A stretch of DNA of 64,000 nucleotides from Rhinopomastus cyanomelas (lineage: Eukaryota; Chordata; Aves; Bucerotiformes; Rhinopomastidae). This document shows, piece after piece, positions 35,301 to 50,300 of this stretch. The notes beneath the pieces were generated by a model that searched no databases, had not been told where the DNA came from, and worked only from the letters and a program-made list of their open reading frames with translations. The DNA lies in NCBI GenBank assembly GCA_013400115.1, contig VXBP01001113.1, positions 1,456,404-1,520,403 of the forward strand, given 5' to 3'. A program made the position numbers and the translations under genes. The stretch's first letter is position 1, and each line of letters begins with the position of its first letter.

Positions 35301-38300
35301 GAAGGACCCTGGAGTAATTAGCTAATCTCCCTTTGTTGCAATCTCATTCAAAGAACAGAACAGCACTTGCAAAAATAGACTTTCCCACGGCGGAAAATGT
35401 GGAGTTTAGAAGAAAAGATGACTTCAGCTTGTATATCACACCACAGGGAAAAGTATCGGTGACCTTACGTCAGCATTAGACACAAGTGTGAGCTAATCAG
35501 AGGCTACAAGCAGGAAGGGGTTTCAGCTGAGCCCACGAATAGTTTCATGAAAGACAGACGTCTTAGGCTGTGAGAGACACTCTCAGGTCAAACAGGCTCA
35601 AGGTTGAAATTGTGACAACCTGTACTGCAGAAACCAAGCAAGTATTAACCAAGAAAAAGGGGAGTAATTTAGAGAAATTACGAGGAGAGGCTGAGGGAGC
35701 TGGGTCTCTTTGGCTTGAAGAAGAGGAGACTGAGGGGTGACCTCATTAATGTCTATAAATATTTGAAGGGTGGGTGTCAGGAGGATGGAGCCAGGCTCTT
35801 CTCAATGTCATCTAGTGATGAGGGGCAATGGGTGTGAGCTGCAACATAGGAGGTGTCGCATGAATGAGACAAGGAACCTCACAGTGAGGGTGACAGAGCA
35901 CAGGAACGGGCTGCCCAGGGGAGCTGTGGAGTCTCCTTCAATGGAGACATTTAAGACCCACCTGGTTGTGTTCCTGTGCGACTTGGTCTGGGTGATCCTG
36001 CTGTGTCAGGGGGATTGGACTAGATGATCTTTTGGGGATCCCTTCTAATCCCTAACGATTCTATGAGTTTACAACAGGCTAAATAGAGATACCGGTGCAG
36101 AAGCTGGAGTCTGAAAATTAGATTAGAAAAGTCCCCCCTGGAGAGCAGTGTAGGAGGTGTGTACGCTGAGAGGCTACAGAGCAGCATTCCAAGAGCAGTG
36201 ACACTGTAAAGGGCGCTGGGATAATCCGAATCCTCCAGCAGTTCCCGTCACGGCACACTGCTCCTTCTGCTTGAGCTGAGAAAGCAACTTGCACCGAACA
36301 AGTGCTGTCACAGGAAGCAACGGTCTGTCTGCCGAGGGAGAACCGGCAGTCAGACACAAAGACATGTTCTTAGCCAGTCAGAGCGTGACCCACCCACCCT
36401 TTCCTTAGCAGTACAAAGAAGGATGACTAATATTAGATCTTTCCAAAGACATCTTCAGTTTGCACCTGCAGGCAGATCTGGAAGCATTTGCCTCATCCTT
36501 CCTGCAAGCCGTGTGATGCTGCCTCAGTCGGCCGACACCAGCCCTGTGTGCAGTGGGCTGCAGGCAGCAGTGAGCAGGGACACAAGCAGCAGCTCACCCA
36601 GTCTGCAGCTGGGGTATGGAAGCTCTCAAGCATCCAGGCAGAGCACTCAGGAGCAATGTTTTACCATATAAACTGATGCAGTGATAGTTAAATCACTTTA
36701 TGTGAATAGAAGCAGCCTTGCTCTCCTCCTGTGGCTGGCAGAGTGACGAGCCCACGCTCAAAAGGATTAAGAACTGCATGAAGTTCTCTGCTAGGGCCCT
36801 CAGAGAGGTCTCATCTTGCTTCACCTTCAGTATGAAGCCATCCTCTCAACAGCCCCATCCCTACTTGAAACTATCTCCTCTATACGAACCAGGTCCAAGT
36901 GGCTTTGGAGCATAATCCCATGTGCTCCTAAGCCCTTCAGGCACCAGTGCTAATCGCCCGTGCCAAAGGAAAGCCAGATCTGTACCTCACCATGAATGTT
37001 CTTGTTGCTGGCTGCTCATGGCAGCAGCCCTCTCTGGGGGCAGAAGGGGTCACTGCTCTGCCCTGCAGGCATTGCACTGCAGCCCTTCCAGCCGTAGTGC
37101 CAGGCTGCTGCTGGGACAGGGAAAACGTCCCTGTGCTGCAGCAGGAAGCTAATCAATTTTTCCTACTGCACCGGCCACAGGCTACGTCACGGACAATTAT
37201 CTGGGAAAACAATGGCCCCTTCCTCCCTCTCATCTCACTCACACCAGGCCACGCTCAGCGACGCTGAAGGCCAGCCTGTGAAATTCCCACAACCACGACA
37301 GCTGTCACCTGCACGCCCAGGTCAGTCAGCAACTCGTGGTGTGGGTGCCTCCTTCTTCCTCACCCTGTGCCAGAGATGCACATGGCTACCACCATGGAAC
37401 CCACCTGTATCGGGAGCCGAGACGTGGGGCTTCAGGGAAATTTCTACCCATCAGTGGGGCAGACAGCCCAGGATGGGCCACCTCCACCAGCTGAGCTGGG
37501 GCACATCCCATGCACCTGGGACATCAAGCACTTGGACACCTCCATGACCCTACGTACCCTTGGGCAGGTTGGGGTGAGAGGAGGCTCTTGAGTCCCATCC
37601 GCAACGTAGTGACGTGGCCAAGGCCATCACGACGGCACTGACCGCACCACAACCAGAAACAGAAAATCCTGGAGGCTTTTTGTACTCACTAGATAAACAA
37701 AACGGAGATCTGAAGGGTCAGGCAGTCTCTCCCCTCAGCCCTCTTTTCCTCTCCCCACAAAACGGCCTGAAGGCAGTGAGCAGGGCTGAGGTTCATAGGT
37801 GTTGGCTAGTGCCCTGCCACCGTCACCACCACAGCAGCCCACTCTCCTGCCTGCCCCCCGCCCCTTCCTCACAGCTCCCAAGGAAAGACAGTTTCAGCAG
37901 GGAGCAGGGGTCTGCTCAAAGCCACCCAAAACTAGTTTTGGGTTTGAAGTCATGATTTAGAGCATGGCCAGTGTAGCTATTTCCTGCAGCTCCAGCTCTT
38001 GGAATCAGAGGATTGACTCCAACATCATCTTACAAATAAAAAAAGCAAACAGTGTCCAGACCCTACAGTTGCAGGTAGAGACAAAAGTCCCCATGGCCCC
38101 ACAGGCTCCTAAAGTGGCCAAGCAAGCCAGCAAAACCCGCTGCTCCACAAGGCCCCAGAAACACGGCATGGAGGTTCAGGGTGGCCAGTCCTGGATTGCA
38201 CATCTCAGAGCAATGCCAAGAAGAAACTACGTTAAACACTTCTCTGTATAAATGTTTACTCATCTCTAAGAACATCGGATGCTGACCAAACCTCAACGAG

Positions 38301-41300
38301 TAAGAGCACTCTGGTCCTGTGGGCAGGGTCAGAGTGGATACCAGCAGTCAAAGCCCCCTGAGCCATCATCACCTCAGGGAGTGAAGGTGGTGCCCAGCTC
38401 CTACTCCGGGGAGAGGGGCTGCTCACCCCACATGTGCACCAACAGCTCAGAAGAGAACGTCTTTGTGGCAAACTACCCCGTGCTGCGCTGCGTTGGCTGC
38501 CGCGGCAAGCAGGAAGCACTGCCTTTCCCTTCACCTCTCCCTCTGTTACTGTCTGGGGCTTTTCAGCGATGGAAAGATCTTTTGCAATGCTTTGAAATCT
38601 GATTAGAAATTAGGAAAGGCTTGGGTTTTTGTTTGTGTAGGGGGGTAAGACAACAAGACCGCCTTACCACATCCTCTCTCTCCTTGCCCCTCCTACATTC
38701 CACGTCCATGCGGTAACGCCTTCTAACCAGAACCAGCAGGTCGCAATACGCCAGCACAGCCCCTTCGCCTGTCCGTACTTCTCACGCCTGATGCCCCAAG
38801 CCGTGCCCACACAGGCAGGGCCTTATCGAGGGCCAAGCCAGTGGCACTCCCACGTTCTGTAGCCCTTGCCTTCGCTGTATCCAAGGAGATAACACACCCA
38901 GCATGGAAACAATGACATCAGTCCACGAGGACATGACGTGCGCTCTCAAGATGCCTTGAGAAGACAGAAATGTCTGTCTGTCTCTGTCATCACATGAAGA
39001 CCCTCATTCACCTCCTGGGCTCCTCTGGCTGCATCTCTGGAGGCTATTTGTCATTTAAAACCACCAAAAAGGTACTCGCATTTGAAAGCCCGTATCTTCT
39101 GTGGTTAAGAAGACCTGATCTATCCATCTCAAATCAAGGGTGTTCACTGAAACCCTTCAGTGGTGATGTTAGTTAGTAATGGGGTATGTGGTCCTCAGGG
39201 AGCTGGACAAGCCTTTTTGGAGACAGTCCCGGTGTTGACCGCCCTCAAAGCTCAGTCCTCTCAGCGCATTCCCTACACGAGCTCGCTCAGCTCAGACAGA
39301 CCCAGGCTCCAAATGACCTCGTTGTCCTACCAATACGTAAAAAAAAAAGGGCAAACCTCCTGCAGAACCCAGGCCCGACAAGCCAGGGCACAGTCTGAAG
39401 GACAAAGAGTCTGCTTGATCATTTCACCAAGGGCAGTACAGTCATGCACACCAGCACATGGGTCCGGAGTTTAACGTCTGGCGCAGGGTCACCAGAGAGC
39501 ACGGCAGAGACTGAAACTGTGGTTGCTGCCTGATCAGCGACAGAGGCACTAACATTACTTCAGTCTCCAAGTAACACGTTCTTGCTTGCTGTAGTCACTT
39601 TTCTCAAGAAGCATGAAAGAGGCAGACTTGTTGTTTTAATCTTTCCCACCGCACTGCGGAAAAGCTCTTGATGGGAAAATGGCACTGGGTGATCACCCTT
39701 AGGACGTGGGTGAGAAGTGCAAGTGAAATAATTGAGTAAATATACTAAGATGACTGTAATTTCCTTCCCTTGATGTTGCCATGGTTGCACCCAAAACAAA
39801 GCCGGCTCCGCCGCTGGGCCATAACCCCGACAAGGTGCTGCACCTTTCAATGAAACGTGCTTTTGTCATCACCCTCGCCTCATTTTAAACTGATTTAAAA
39901 GGATAACGGTCATGAAGCAGTGAAACCTCCAGCACTTTCATGGGAAGTCAGTCTTGAGATGCAGGACTTGAGGGAATGCATGGGAGGCTGTGGAATGCCG
40001 CCTTATTTTCCAAGCATCTCGCATTCCAAGTAAGGGAAAATACTTGGTGCAGCATTTCGCCAAGTATCAGCCTCCAGAAGGATCACGGAAGTAAACAACA
40101 ACTCGATGGGGTAAAACACATGTAAGCAGTGGTTTAAAAATATGTATCCAGGCACAGGGTTCTTGAGGCACACTTAAAATGAATCTTGCAAGATCTGCTG
40201 CAGCGACACAGCTATTTAACCGCACCAATAAGACGGGAAGAGGAAAATAATGCGGACGAGTGCTGGGAGGTATTTCAGTCACGACACCGAAGTAGGACAG
40301 CACCAAATTTTAAGAAAGGTGGAAACGTACTTGAATAACTGGCAATCCAATTTCCACATTAATTTTTTTAAAGCTTTTTTGTTTGAGTCTCAAGTAGGTC
40401 TATTTACACGCATGACGGTATTTCTGCATTCCAAGAGCTGTGCACAAAGCCTGTGAGGAGCAGAACCATGGAATCATAGAATCATTAGGGATTGGAAGGG
40501 ACCTCAAAAGATCATCCAGTCCAATCCCCCTGCCACAGCAGGATCACCCAGACCAAGTCACAGAGCCAGTCAGGGTCAGAGGAGCCTGGATCAGGACTTC
40601 AGTGAACTACGTGGACTCAGCGTATCCTGTTTTCTTTGGTGAGTGTATTAATAAGCGTATTCTGCAGAAGACTCCTGCCAAGCAAAGCAAATGCTTTGTT
40701 GTCATTGGCGAGTGAGTCAGAAAAACCTGAACAGCGCTGCCTTCGAAGACTGGGCTCTGCTCATAACTTCTACCAGTCCTGTTGGAAAAATTGGATCAGC
40801 ATCTGTGGTAAAATCCCTAGCAGTTTGGCACGCTAGAGTACACTGGCACAGAGTCTGCTGCACTCTGATGCTGGTGATCAGCAGCCGGCCCGGCTGAAAC
40901 CTCTGGTGATGCTGCAAAGACACAGTTCCCGAGTGACTTGGCCAATACTTGCCATGGCTCTGGTGGGAGTCAACATGGCATCACGCTCCAAGCAGACAGA
41001 CCTCACCACAAGCCTCACTTGCTGCAGTTAACTACTGAAAGAGGAAATGGGTGTGTATTTAAAAAACCCAACAAATCCAACAATCAACTCTTAAAATTCA
41101 GTGGTGTTAATGACACTTTTCCCTGGTGTGGAGGATGAGGATGTTCAGGCTCTGCTAAGTGGGAAGGTTCAATGGGACCTTGTGGTTTGGAAAAATGAGA
41201 CATACATCTTCCCTCATGCTGCTAAACCCCTTTGCTTGAAAATGCAGCAGGCAAAGCCCTTTAAATGAAAGCTCCATGCACCATTCACGTGGCATAGACA

Positions 41301-44300
41301 CAGCATGCATCGTTCACTTAAGCCACTGGGTATGACTTAACTGGCATCCTCTTAAGGAAGGGAAGAAGACAAGCACTGCTTCTTCAACAGCTGGAATGTT
41401 CCTTTTACAGTAGGAAATAAAATCGTCATAATATTAGTCATTACAAAGGGTCAAAGCATAATTTTCAGGCAACAGTAGGTTCTTAGTGCAAAGGTTAAGA
41501 CAAAGGGACTTTGCAGAGATAAGGTGTGTAACAGGAGTCTTTCTGCAGCCAACCTCTCACCGAGTTCTCCTTCTTAAGTCAGGCACAGGTTGGTCTCCAC
41601 AAACTCAGCTGTGCCACACTTGAAACCGGCAGCATCGGGGTATTTATGAAATTGCCAGAATTAGAACCAGGATCATGATTAAGGTTTGGGCTTAGGACAG
41701 GATGCACTCCACCACCAGGATGATGGCTAAATCCTGACCTTTGTGATGCCCTTCACTTGGATTTCAGAAAGCAGGGTATGACTTGTAAGTTAAAGTCTAG
41801 ACTCAGAGTCTCTCCCTCTCCCCTATGTTTCTTTCTGAGTTGTTCTGAGTATGTTTCTGAGTTTCTTTCTGAGTTGTTCTGAGTTCATTCCCTAAATAGT
41901 CCAGGGCTGAGTCACACGCAAACATTCCACCCCAAGAGCAGCTGACTGAAGGAGAACCTTCTGTCCCTAAACAAGGGACAAAACTGCCACAGCAAATGAG
42001 TTTAGGTAAAGACATAGCATCAGTTAACTAAAATAGCCTGTGTTTAGTGCCTGACCAGCAGTGGATGTCTATCGAGCCATCCCGGCTGAACGTGGGGAGA
42101 CAAGGGGGCCACAGCAGCAGTTTTCTTGGTGCAGTTAACTTCGGTGAGCTATACTGAACTCCCACCCAGCATGTGCAGTGCCATACACATAATTCTGGAG
42201 CATTTAACTAAATTCTGTTTAATGGCTGGGTTAGGGACTTGGTCTCCAGGACCAGGTCTCCTGATGCATTAAACAGCCTTCTGCAGCCTTACACTAAAGC
42301 TTCAGTGCAAACTCCACCCTGTTCCTCTGGCAAGATGCAGTCCCCAAGTCTCGAGGTTTGCAGCAGAACATCTCCAGAGCTCGGGCAGAAGACTAGGTCT
42401 CAGCTCACAGTGTCGCAGGCAGTTGTCACCACGTAGCCGCAGCCCAACCTAAGTCCGAATGGTTCAGTCTCACGCCATGTCTTGGCTGAGTTATGAAATA
42501 GCTAGAGAACCCAGCACCACATTCTTGAGCAAAGCAAGACAGCAGCTTGGCACGGGAGAGAATATGGACAGGTCCCAGGCCAAGGCCTAGGCCCAATGTT
42601 GTTGCACATGTGTTGCATTAGGTTCAAGTACTTCACAACCCAGACAGATGTATTAGCATCTAATTCATTGTAGAGTCAGGCTAGTTTTTTGCTGGAAAGA
42701 CTCACAAGGGATGCGTGCCAGGGCCAGAGTCCATGGCACTGTCCCAGTGAAAATCCAGAGACGTGCCACTGATTTTCGTGCAGTTATTGTAGATTTGTGC
42801 AGTGTGATCCTCTAGACCTCGGCCACTTGACGCCCTTCCAGACATCACTGTTTCTACTATGTTTACTTGACAGAGGCAGCAGACCGATGAAGCAAGACTG
42901 CCAAGAGGACACAAAACCAATCTCCTACATGGAGGCGGCACGATTTGCCCCACAACTAAAAATAGACAAGGCTGGTGTGTTTCTTTTCATTTTCTTCACG
43001 GCTAGACTGCTAGTAAGAGGAAATAGAAACCCAACAAAAACAACCCCAACAGAAAACACACACTGAATCATTTTCCTCCCTCTCAAGACCTTTCTTATCT
43101 AGGAAAATCAACAGGCTTGGCAATGGCAGCAATGATTTACTGAGCCACACCTCTGCAGCACCATTTGTGCCCCGTGGAACGTGTGAGCATGCAGACAGCA
43201 GGAGACAACACCTCCAATCCAAGCAGCTTACCCTTGGCAAGGTACCCAATGAGTCCTCCAAATCAGCAGGCTTCTGACCATGAGGAAAGGAGTCTGCCTC
43301 TGCAAGTTGCCAAGGGACAAGTGATTTCTAGGAGGTATGGGGCATGGTACTATCCCAAATGTGTCCAAGAGTGACAAATGCTCAACTCCTTGGAGGATCA
43401 GGCTAGAGGCAGCTCGTAAGTTCAACAGAGGTAAGCAGGACCAAGAGCATGCAGATACTCCCATTACTTACCTGTGGCTGAGAGGCCAGGTTCATTTTGT
43501 AAGGATGTGTCTTTCCCTCCTCGCTTACAAGTGGCGACCAGACTTTTGACTCCGTTCTGCAACATACAAATTTTAAATAGTTACTCTGCTTTCAACACTG
43601 AGCATCACTGTTATGAAACAACTTGAGGTCCATGTTGTATGAGATCCTTGGAAGAATGCAGTGACTGTCTTTGGCTTATCCTTTGTGAGTCCACTGGCAT
43701 CAAGCATGGGCTACAACCCAGGCAGTAGAGCTGGGGGTTACCCAACAGCAGAAGATGGAGATATCCCATAGATATAGATCCTTTAATTAAGTGGAATAAT
43801 TCAAATGATGGGGTGTTTCAGTTTTCAGAAGTAGCCATTTTGTTCTTGAAGTTGGGCTGCCTCAGAAAAGCTAAAAATGGTGTGTTTTTTTGAGTCTCTG
43901 GATACAGTGGTATCCCTGCTGAACAAACACAGGCTTCTGGGAACTATGAAAAAAACCCATCCAAGTCTGCAATGGCACTAAGGATTGAGATGACATCACA
44001 GAATCACAGAACATCAGGGATTGGAAGGGACTTTGAAAGATCATCTGGTCTAATCTCCCTGCAGGATCACCTAGACCAAGTTGCACAGGAACATCTCCAG
44101 GAGGGTTTTAAACATCTCCAGAGAAGGAGACTCCACAACCCCCGTGAGCAGCCCATTCCAGCGCTCTGTCACCCTCATTGGAAAGAAGATCCTTCTCATA
44201 TTTATGTGGAACCTCCTACATTCCCGCTTAGACCCACTCCCCTTGTCCTATCCCTAGATTACACTGAGAAGAGCCTGGCTCCATCCTCCTGACACCCACC

Positions 44301-47300
44301 CTTCACATATTTATAAACATTAATGGGGCCACCCCTCAGTCTTCGTTTCGCCAAGCTAAAGAGACCCAGCTCCCTCAGCCTCTCCTCAGAAGGGAGGTGC
44401 CCCGCTTCCTTCATCATTTTTGTGGCTCTCCGCTGGACTCTTTCCAGCAATTCTGTGTCCTTTGTGAACTGAGGGGCCCTGAACTGGACACAATACTCCA
44501 GATGTGGTTTCACCAGGGCAGAGGAGAGGAGAACCTCTCTTGATCTGCTAACCACCTGCCTTCTGAGCCACATAAAGTGTCAGAGAAGCCTACATCAGTT
44601 TTACCGGTCTGTGGTCTGACCTCACTGCTCAGAGCAGTCTGAAATACAAGTCCAGATCAGCAAGCAGACTCCACCAATTTTATTACCATCATTCTGGAGT
44701 TTTGCTGTGTCCCAAAGAACAACAGACAAACAAAGGACAAGGAAGAAATAGATCTGAGGTACTTTGTGGGAAGAAGCATCTGCGCACTACCTGCATGTCT
44801 CAGGAGGATCATCAGTAGTCAGCATCTCAGGTGGAAAAACAGTGCCACTTCCCCCCAGACGTTTCAATATCGGGGAACAAGTGGCTGTAGTTTGCTGAAC
44901 GAAAACTGTTGCTCGATGCTAAACGCTATTGTGTGGCAAACAGATGGCTGACAAACTCTGAGGATGAGTTTTGAAACCATGTCCTGTTTTGACAGGAGCC
45001 CTTTGTGGGATCTGCAACTGCAGATAGATGTACTTCCCAGATATTGGTGGGTCCAGGGCCAGCTCCAGTTTAAGTACTGAACAAAACAGGATGATTACAG
45101 GTCACATCAGACGCAGGCATTCAGGTGCAGCAAACCTTTGACTCCAGGCGGTTGCCTCAGTGGGCTCAGCTGATGTCCAAGAAGTTATGTCACCCAGATC
45201 CTAGTGCCTGGCTAACAAACAGCTGCATGGAATCAGATCGATGCCAAACCGATTAGCATCTTGTCTCAATAGCTGCCATTACTGGATGTGAAACGCATCG
45301 CAGGTGAATACGTAAGAGTTGTTCCATACTTGCTTCTGGCAACCTGCGCCTTAAGGTGCCTGAGAAACCAGCAATTCTACCCAGCCTATGGCTATCAAGA
45401 CTGACAGTGTCGAAGCCATCTCTAGGACAGCTGATTTCGCACTCCAAGTCTGCGTGTGCAGAGGGGAGCAGCCCACTGACCAGTGCAAAGCCTCGCTCCT
45501 AGAAAGCGTTTAGAGATCACGTGTGACCAAGTTTCACCTCTGGAACAACAGTGGGCACAACAAAGTCTGTGAGTACCAAATACATGGCCAGCCAGGCTAT
45601 AAGCAAGTGGACACTCCCTGGAGTGACCTCAGCCGATTCCTAGCTGAGGCATCCCGGGCCAGTTCTAACTAGCAGTGTACTAGTGCATCTGAGGCAGTAT
45701 TTTCTATTGCATGAGCTTAGGGATCTCAGAAGCACCAAAAGGCCATATTCAGACTGAAAAATATCAGCTTAGGGCCTGCCAATATTCAAATACAGAACAG
45801 AAACCTCCTCCCTAGAACCCCCAGGCACTTCTGTTCACTCAATTCACTTGACAGCACTTTGGTCTCCTGCTCAGGGGAAGCAGCTATGGGCAAATACTGG
45901 GGCCAACGGGGTTTTTTGATGATTTACTAGCAAGGCAGAAAGCACAGACTTGTTTCCCAGCCTGCTGCCATTCTGAGCTGTCACTCTATATAAGTGGAAG
46001 CAGCAAGGTCACTCCAGGCTTTACTTCCAAAAAGTTACGCAAACGGAAAGGTTAAATAGCCTCTAAGGCTGGGAGGATCAAACTTCCCTTTGTCCTCACA
46101 ACAGCTGCAGCAGAGCCCTTCCAGTCACTCTCAACTGACCATTTATGGGGCCAGCAAAGCCACAAAGAAGAGACAGCTTTCCTATCGCTGGCTTTGCCTG
46201 ATGTGCTTTCAAGGAGCGTGCCCCAGCCCACGGAGCCCACAAGCTGTCAGCGAGACCGTTATGGTCGCAGCTCTCAGGAAGGGTGTCCTGACTCCGCTTC
46301 TAATGTCACTTGCCTGCACCTGTACTGAAGTGTGGCAGGACAAAGTAAAACAGCACCTAAAAGTTCACCCCAAATGCCACACTGCTGGCCCAGGACTTAG
46401 TTTCTGAAAGGCCTAGAAGTGTGGCCACAAGGCACGGATGATAGGGTGGATTGGTTAGACCCATCACACCTGTATTTTGTCTGTTTTTACATCTTATTTG
46501 TGTGAAGCAGAGAGCAGGCGTCAGAGCAGACAACTCAGACCCAGCCTCCGCTGTGCTACCTTCCATTCATTTACTGGTAGGAATGAACTGGGTTTCTGGA
46601 GAGTTTTCTTCAGATCTGGAGAAGAGAACCTCCAGCCAGATCTGGGACGAGCGCCTCCATGTTCCCCTTGGTGAGGCAGTACCCCCGTCACAGGGCATGG
46701 CCACACTAGCAGGGCTGCCAGTGCCTGGTGGGGCTGGATGCCCAACAGTCTGATAGAGAAAGACACCCTGTCTTCAGTGAAAACCAGCAGGTTTCAACAT
46801 CCCCATGGGATCTCAGACTTGCTGCTTCAGCTGCAGAGCAGTTGTTTTAGAATGTGGTTTCTAAAACACGTTCTTTCAAATAAGCCTCCAGCAGAAAGCA
46901 ACGCCCAGACAGTGCAGAAAGAGAAGACGCAGCCATGGCGCTCAAACAAGCCTGGCAACCAGAGCCAGGCAAATTAGTGGCAGGCACATGCACATACACA
47001 CTTTGTCACATCTCAAGCCTCGGGCTCAACCATGCTGGTTCTTTACTGCAGAGGAGACAGCAACCAGTAAGGGGCCAGGGAACGAGCCAAGCGTTCGCTG
47101 TTTCGTGCAGGCAGAGAACAACAAATGTCTCTGCTGGTAGTTTGGATGGGGAAGGACTGGTAGGAAGGGAAGGAAGGGAAACGCATGCAAGTCAAGGCAG
47201 GAATCTGGAGAAGTATTTACAAAACACAGCATTTTCCAAGAAGCTTGGCTTGGACATACGATATAACCGTTACGGGAGCCTAGATTTTGCTACCAGAGTT

Positions 47301-50300
47301 TTGCATGCAGAGCTTTGAGGGAACGTTCAGAGCTGGAAAATGAAGGTGTAATCCTGTGTGCAACAACAGCAAACATCTTGGCTGAGGGCGAGAGGCACAC
47401 TTACATTCTCTTTTCAGTCATGGACAGAAATAACTAAGATACCAAAGTAGCAGCTAAACCCACAAAGATAGAGAAGGTCCTTGTGCAACAGAGTTTGTTA
47501 GCTGAAAAATGAGGCAAGATCTAAAGCATTCTTCTTTCAGCCCTCCTCAGAGTTAGGCATTTTTATTGTGCTTGGAGACTACAAGAGCTTTCAGGCTACC
47601 AAGAAAGTACCTTTTAATCCAAAGCCATCTGCTGCCTCAACAGCTGCAAAGTAGATGACTTTGGATTTAAACATGAGCAGTCACTTTTATCAACCCTGCA
47701 TTAACAGTCAGAGTCACTTTGGCCAGCAAAACTGGACTCAGCCTGCATGGAGCCTACTTGCAGCTCAAATAGCAACACGGGTCACAGCTTCCTAGAGACA
47801 AGAGACCCCAAATTAACTTTTTCAGGTGTGGCCCTCTGCTCCTGGCATTTGACATGTCTCTTCGCACAACTCTAAAATACAAAAGAGCCACCCTGGCTGC
47901 GCAGAAGAAGCAACAGAAGTTGCAGAGGACAAACCACACCTGATTTTTCAGACTCGCAGTTTTCTCACCAGCCACCCACAGAGGTAACTAGTTTTGCCTC
48001 ACCCAATAGGCTGTAAAAACGCAACAAATATCAACCTTGACTTGCCAAAATGACTTTGAACTTGCCAACAGTTAGCAAAAGCTACTGGCACGCACCCAGG
48101 AGCGCTGAGCCCTGCAGCAGCCATGGAGCATTCGGGAGCTGCCGTGGAGGGCCAGGCAACCCGCATGCCCTTATATAGCTGCGTGCAGAGCACCAGCCTT
48201 TCCCCAGGGCCAAAAGAATTATTAGTAAGATGACAGAGCTGGAAAACTCTTCTTGGCAGAGTAACAAAAAAAGCCAGCCTAAATGAGTCAACTGATTCCA
48301 CCAACTTCCTAGAACACAAATTCAAGCCTGTCGTGGCTTTACGCAACTGGTCCCCACAGCTGAGACCTGGGAACACGTGAAGCAGCAAGAGAGCAATGGG
48401 ACCTGCCGAGTAAAACGCAGATAGCATCACACATGCTGCCATCTTCTTCATAAGCATCTACACGGGATCCTTTGTGACTGCATTTAACCTGTGCTGACAG
48501 CAGAGCTGATGCTCCTTTTCAAAGAACGACCGCGGAACCGAACGCTTTGGCATCGCTTTTAGCAAAGTAACGGGCTGTTTTGGAAACAGCAGACCTGCGT
48601 TAATACATCACGCGGTGCAGGTGCAGAACACAGCTTGACAGTTGAAGCAAAGGACCTTACAGAAAAGGAGCAGAACAACAGGTTACCTGTTTGCAGTCCC
48701 TTTTCACAAATATTTTCCTCTGGTTACCACCCCCAGCCTCCATCCCTGCCCTCACACGAGAGGCAGACGCGCTGTAGGGACGCTTCGTTTTCCTTGAAAA
48801 CAGCCATAGAAACACACATTTCACTTCGGAGCTGCTCAAGGCTGCACACGAGCACATTCCCACCACCCATTTGGTGGAAGCCACAGGGAAAGAGCTGTTT
48901 GGTTTAGAAACAGATTTTCACCTACGCTGCCATTTGTCTGTCGCACATCTGCAGCTACAGCTGCTCAGAGCTGTGTGTGTCCAGCCCATCACGAGCATTA
49001 CCGCTGGCACGAGTGATGCCTGGATCTTTCGGCTGTCAGGTGGATTCTGTAGACAGAGAACTCTGTTCCTTTGAGTGCTCTTTCCCAAAACATACAAACT
49101 TTCCAAAGGAAGTTGTTGGCTTTTCTCCAGTCTGTTGGGCCAGAACCTGGGCAGAATCCAGGAAGAATATAAAGCACCTTGGGGAGTACAAGTGAAAAGC
49201 TTTGGTGCCCAAGTTATTGTTTCCTCCATTTTACCAGTCTGAGGAAAGGGGTAAAGTTAGGGAAACACAGGTCTACAGAGAAGGGCCTGGGAGACCTGCT
49301 GGCCAACAAGTTAAACCATGTGCCATTATAGCCAGCGAAGTCAACAGTATCTCTGGGTGCATTAAGAAAAGAGTGTGGTCAGCAGATTGAGTGAGATTCG
49401 TCTCCCCCGCTACGTGCCCTAGCGGGGCCACGACTGGAATACTGTGTCCAATTCTGTTCTGTACCTCCCCAGTCCAAGAGAGCCAAGCAATGACTGGAGA
49501 GAGTCCAGTGGAGGGCTCCAAAGGAAGTGAGGGGATTTGAGCATCTCCCTTGCGAGGAAAGGCTGAAGGACACGGATCTTTTAAGCTTGGAGAAGATAAG
49601 ACTGAGAGGCAGATTTTGTCAATGCTTATAAAAAGGCGGGAGTCAGAAGGATGGGGCCAGATTCTTTTCAGCGGTGCCCAGTGACAGGACAAGGGGCAAC
49701 AGGCGAAAACTGGAACACAGGAAATTCCATCTGAACACAAAGCAAAGCACTGGAGCAGTCTGCTCAGAGACACTGCAGAGACTCCTTCTCTGGAGATATT
49801 CAAAACCTGCCTGAACAGAACCCTGTGCAACCTGATCTAGGTGAGCCTGCTTTGGTAGGGGTTGGACTAGATGATTCCAAGAGGTCCCTGCCAAGCTCTA
49901 CCGCTCTGTGATTAGTTTTCCCTACAAATGAGAGAGGCTCAAAAACCAGCCTGTGAAATTGCTCGGGTTAGCAAACAGGTGGTTGTGAGCTGACTGAAGC
50001 ACACCGGCTGCTGTGCGGCGGTCTCTCTGCGCGTACCGCAGAAAACCGTGGTGCAGAGCTCGATTTTGCATCACTGGAGACAGCACTGGAACGTTTCTTT
50101 GGTGTCTTGGGAACTGCATTTCTAAAAGCACAGCCTGAAACAAGATGCGAAACGAATGAACAAACACGGGCTCAGAAGAGACCAGGGCGCTGCCAGACAT
50201 GTGAGGTTCAGCAGGAGCTCACTGTTTGCACCTACACTAATACCCACTTTTCCAGGCAGAAAACAGACCTTTTCCAACTCTGTTCAGACTGCAAACAGGA

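Larger units (their letters stand above)
33765..43471 (-). other. PDLIM1 intron 3, 9.7 kb, with two CR1 pieces
   Basis: Contains CR1 at 35678-36066 (plus) and 40468-40588 (minus), and a short direct repeat at 41827-41884. The other stretches (33765-35677, 36067-40467, 40589-43471) show nothing I can name. Confidence 0.6.

Noticed and set aside
47140..47185. GGAA-rich stretch as a possible ETS-bound microsatellite enhancer.
   Set aside because: Only a handful of imperfect repeats; too short to claim function.
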